This document shows, piece by piece, positions 7,222 to 8,923 of a DNA stretch of 8,923 nucleotides (its first letter is position 1; every line of letters starts with the position of its first letter). The translations under genes were made by a program, and so were the position numbers. The DNA comes from an uncultured Rhodanobacteraceae bacterium (GTDB lineage Bacteria; Pseudomonadota; Gammaproteobacteria; Xanthomonadales; Ahniellaceae): assembly GCA_937873105.1 (NCBI GenBank), contig CALMWD010000452.1, positions 1-8,923 on the forward strand, read 5' to 3'. Below the pieces are notes generated by a model that was given only the letters and a program-made list of their open reading frames with translations, did not search any database and was not told where the DNA came from.

Positions 7222-8923
7222 ATGATCGGTAGCAGCAACCAGGGCGCCATCGGCCGGGCACTCGAGAACTTCATCTTCGGCAACCGCATGCTGGTGCTGG
7301 CGCTGTTCGCGCTGGTCACCGCGGTGATGCTGTTCTTCGCGGCGCAACTGCGCGTCGACGCGGGCTTCAAGAAGCAGATTCCGCTCGACCACGAGTTCAT
7401 GAAGACCTTCCTCGACTACGAGCAGGAGTTCGGCGGCGCCAACCGCGTGCTCGTGGCGGTGATGGACAAGAACGGCAACATGTTCAACAAGACCTTCATG
7501 CAGACGATGGAGAACGTCACCAACGACGTCATCGCGCTGGAGGAAGTGGACGACGCGCGCGTCCGCTCGATCTTCACGCCGAACGTGCGCTTCGTCGAAG
7601 TGGTCGAGGACGGATTCGCCGGCGGCAACGTGATCCCGTCCTCGTTCACGCCGAACGCCGAAGGCTTCGAGCCGACGCCGCAGGACTTCGAGACGATCAA
7701 GTCCAACACCGTGAAGGCCGGCGTGGTCGGACGCCTGGTCGCAAAGGACTTCTCGGGCGCCATGGTCTGGGCCGACCTCGTGCCCGAAGGCGGTGCCGCG
7801 AACACCAGGCTCGACTACCAGAAGATCGCCGACCAGTTCGAGGCGATCCGCCAGAAGTACGAGAAGGGCGACGTCACCATCCACATCATCGGCTTCGCCA
7901 AGATGGTCGGCGACATCGCCGACGGCGCGCGCTCCGTGATCAGTTTCTTCCTGGTCACGATCGCCTTCACCTGGCTGCTGCTGTTCCTTTACTCGATGTC
8001 CGGCAAGCTCGCGTCACTGACCGTGCTGGCCGCGCTGATCTCGGTGATCTGGATGCTGGGCGCTTTGCGCCTGCTCGGCTACGGCATCGACCCGATGAAC
8101 ATGCTGACGCCGTTCCTGATCTTTGCGATCGCGGTCAGCCACGGCGAGCAGATGATCAACCGCTTCCGCGGCGAGATCTTCTACGGCGGCCTGGAAGAAG
8201 GCACGGTCGAGGAACTGCGCGCGCGCGAATCGCAGGCGGTGCCGGCGCTGGAAGCGGCGCGCCGCTCCTTCCGCATGCTGCTGGTGCCGGGCGCGGTCGC
8301 CCTGCTCGCCGGCTGCATCGGCTTCGCGACGATCATGCTCATCGACATCCGCATGGTGCGCGAACTGGCGATCACCGCGACCATCGGCGTCGCGCTGACG
8401 ATCCTGACCGACCTGATCCTGCTGCCGGTGCTGCTGAGCTTCACCAACCTCAGCAACCTGCACAAGAAGCGCGAGTATCGCCTGCGCCAGCTGACCAAGT
8501 TCGACGCGATCTGGCGCGTGCTGGCCAAGTTCTCGAAGCCGATCCCGGCGCTCGTCGTCATCGCGATCGGGGCGACCATCTGGTTCTTCGCGGAACGGCA
8601 AGGCGACAAGGTCATGATCGGCGACGCCCAGGAAGGCGTGGCCGAGCTCCGGCCCGAGGCGCGCTACAACCAGGACGCCAAGCTGATCACCCAGGAGTTC
8701 GCGCTCGGCGTCGACATCATCAACGTGATCGCCGAGGCCGGTCCGTTCGCCTGCACCGAGAGCCCGAAGGCGATGGCCCTGATCGACCGTTTCGCCTGGC
8801 ACATGAGCAATGTCGAGGGCGTGCAGCAGGTCATCACCCTGCCGCAGATCGCCAAGGTCATCTACGCCGGCTACAACGAAGGCAACGTGCGCTGGCGCAC
8901 GATTCCGCGCGATTCCAACCTGC
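7222..8923 (+). CDS. RND superfamily permease, MMPL type (partial, C-terminus off window)
   Basis: 567 residues are visible before the right edge; the frame is open throughout. Layout is that of the MMPL/COG1033 permeases: membrane helix 1 at about 23-41, a first periplasmic domain at about 42-235, a helix bundle at about 237-257, 263-285, 293-313, 351-374 and 382-405, then helix 7 at about 441-457 and the start of the second periplasmic domain. The helix 4 motif AVSHGEQMINRF (304-315) matches the family S-H-x-x-Q signature, and WRTIPRDSNL at the edge is also typical. Relatives use the proton-motive force to move lipids or other hydrophobic molecules from or across the inner membrane (for example HpnN for hopanoids, MmpL3 for mycolates). 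The full protein is probably around 770-870 residues. GGAG lies 7 bases before the ATG, and the gap to the propeller gene is 20 bases, so the two form one transcription unit. Substrate and direction of transport cannot be read from the sequence. Confidence 0.92.
   Translation, partial: MIGSSNQGAIGRALENFIFGNRMLVLALFALVTAVMLFFAAQLRVDAGFKKQIPLDHEFMKTFLDYEQEFGGANRVLVAVMDKNGNMFNKTFMQTMENVTNDVIALEEVDDARVRSIFTPNVRFVEVVEDGFAGGNVIPSSFTPNAEGFEPTPQDFETIKSNTVKAGVVGRLVAKDFSGAMVWADLVPEGGAANTRLDYQKIADQFEAIRQKYEKGDVTIHIIGFAKMVGDIADGARSVISFFLVTIAFTWLLLFLYSMSGKLASLTVLAALISVIWMLGALRLLGYGIDPMNMLTPFLIFAIAVSHGEQMINRFRGEIFYGGLEEGTVEELRARESQAVPALEAARRSFRMLLVPGAVALLAGCIGFATIMLIDIRMVRELAITATIGVALTILTDLILLPVLLSFTNLSNLHKKREYRLRQLTKFDAIWRVLAKFSKPIPALVVIAIGATIWFFAERQGDKVMIGDAQEGVAELRPEARYNQDAKLITQEFALGVDIINVIAEAGPFACTESPKAMALIDRFAWHMSNVEGVQQVITLPQIAKVIYAGYNEGNVRWRTIPRDSNL

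Noticed and set aside
5801..7261. Nearly 490-codon minus-strand open frame opposite the propeller gene
   Set aside because: Antisense shadow of a repeat protein; it also spans the terminator and two gene junctions, which a real gene here would be unlikely to do.

Overview
The window is a compact stretch of high-GC proteobacterial chromosome, about 96% coding. Codon use is strongly GC-biased at third positions. The gene families (a Pla-1/cef/VolA-type lipase, DUF1302, DUF1329, a Ycf48-like propeller and an MMPL/RND permease) point to a Gram-negative gammaproteobacterium, or less likely a betaproteobacterium. A Xanthomonadales/Lysobacterales-like host is a guess from family content and composition and is not proven here.

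Layout: a GtrB/DPM-type family 2 glycosyltransferase runs leftward off the window at 1-384. A 132-base divergent intergenic region holds a good sigma70-type promoter for the rightward genes and two small dyads. Five rightward genes follow: a predicted surface lipase lipoprotein (517-2685), a DUF1302 outer-membrane beta-barrel protein (2712-4589), a DUF1329 periplasmic/envelope protein (4611-5972), a Ycf48/BNR-repeat beta-propeller (6071-7201) and an RND/MMPL permease (7222 to the right edge, truncated). The first three genes are 21-26 bases apart and look like one operon ending at a strong intrinsic terminator (5996-6038). The last two are 20 bases apart and look like a second, linked unit.

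How they may work together (inference): DUF1302, DUF1329, Ycf48-like and MMPL/RND genes recur side by side in proteobacteria, often near lipid, fatty-acid, hydrocarbon or steroid metabolism genes, but their joint function is not well established. Here they sit in line with a lipase whose relatives release fatty acids at the cell surface. The set covers the whole envelope: surface lipase, outer-membrane barrel, periplasmic DUF1329 and propeller, and inner-membrane RND pump. A trans-envelope route for a hydrophobic substrate is the most economical reading. This is the candidate under-described system of the window. No gene is visibly broken; two are cut by the window edges. I saw no RNA genes, mobile elements, CRISPR arrays or non-coding gaps over 300 bases.
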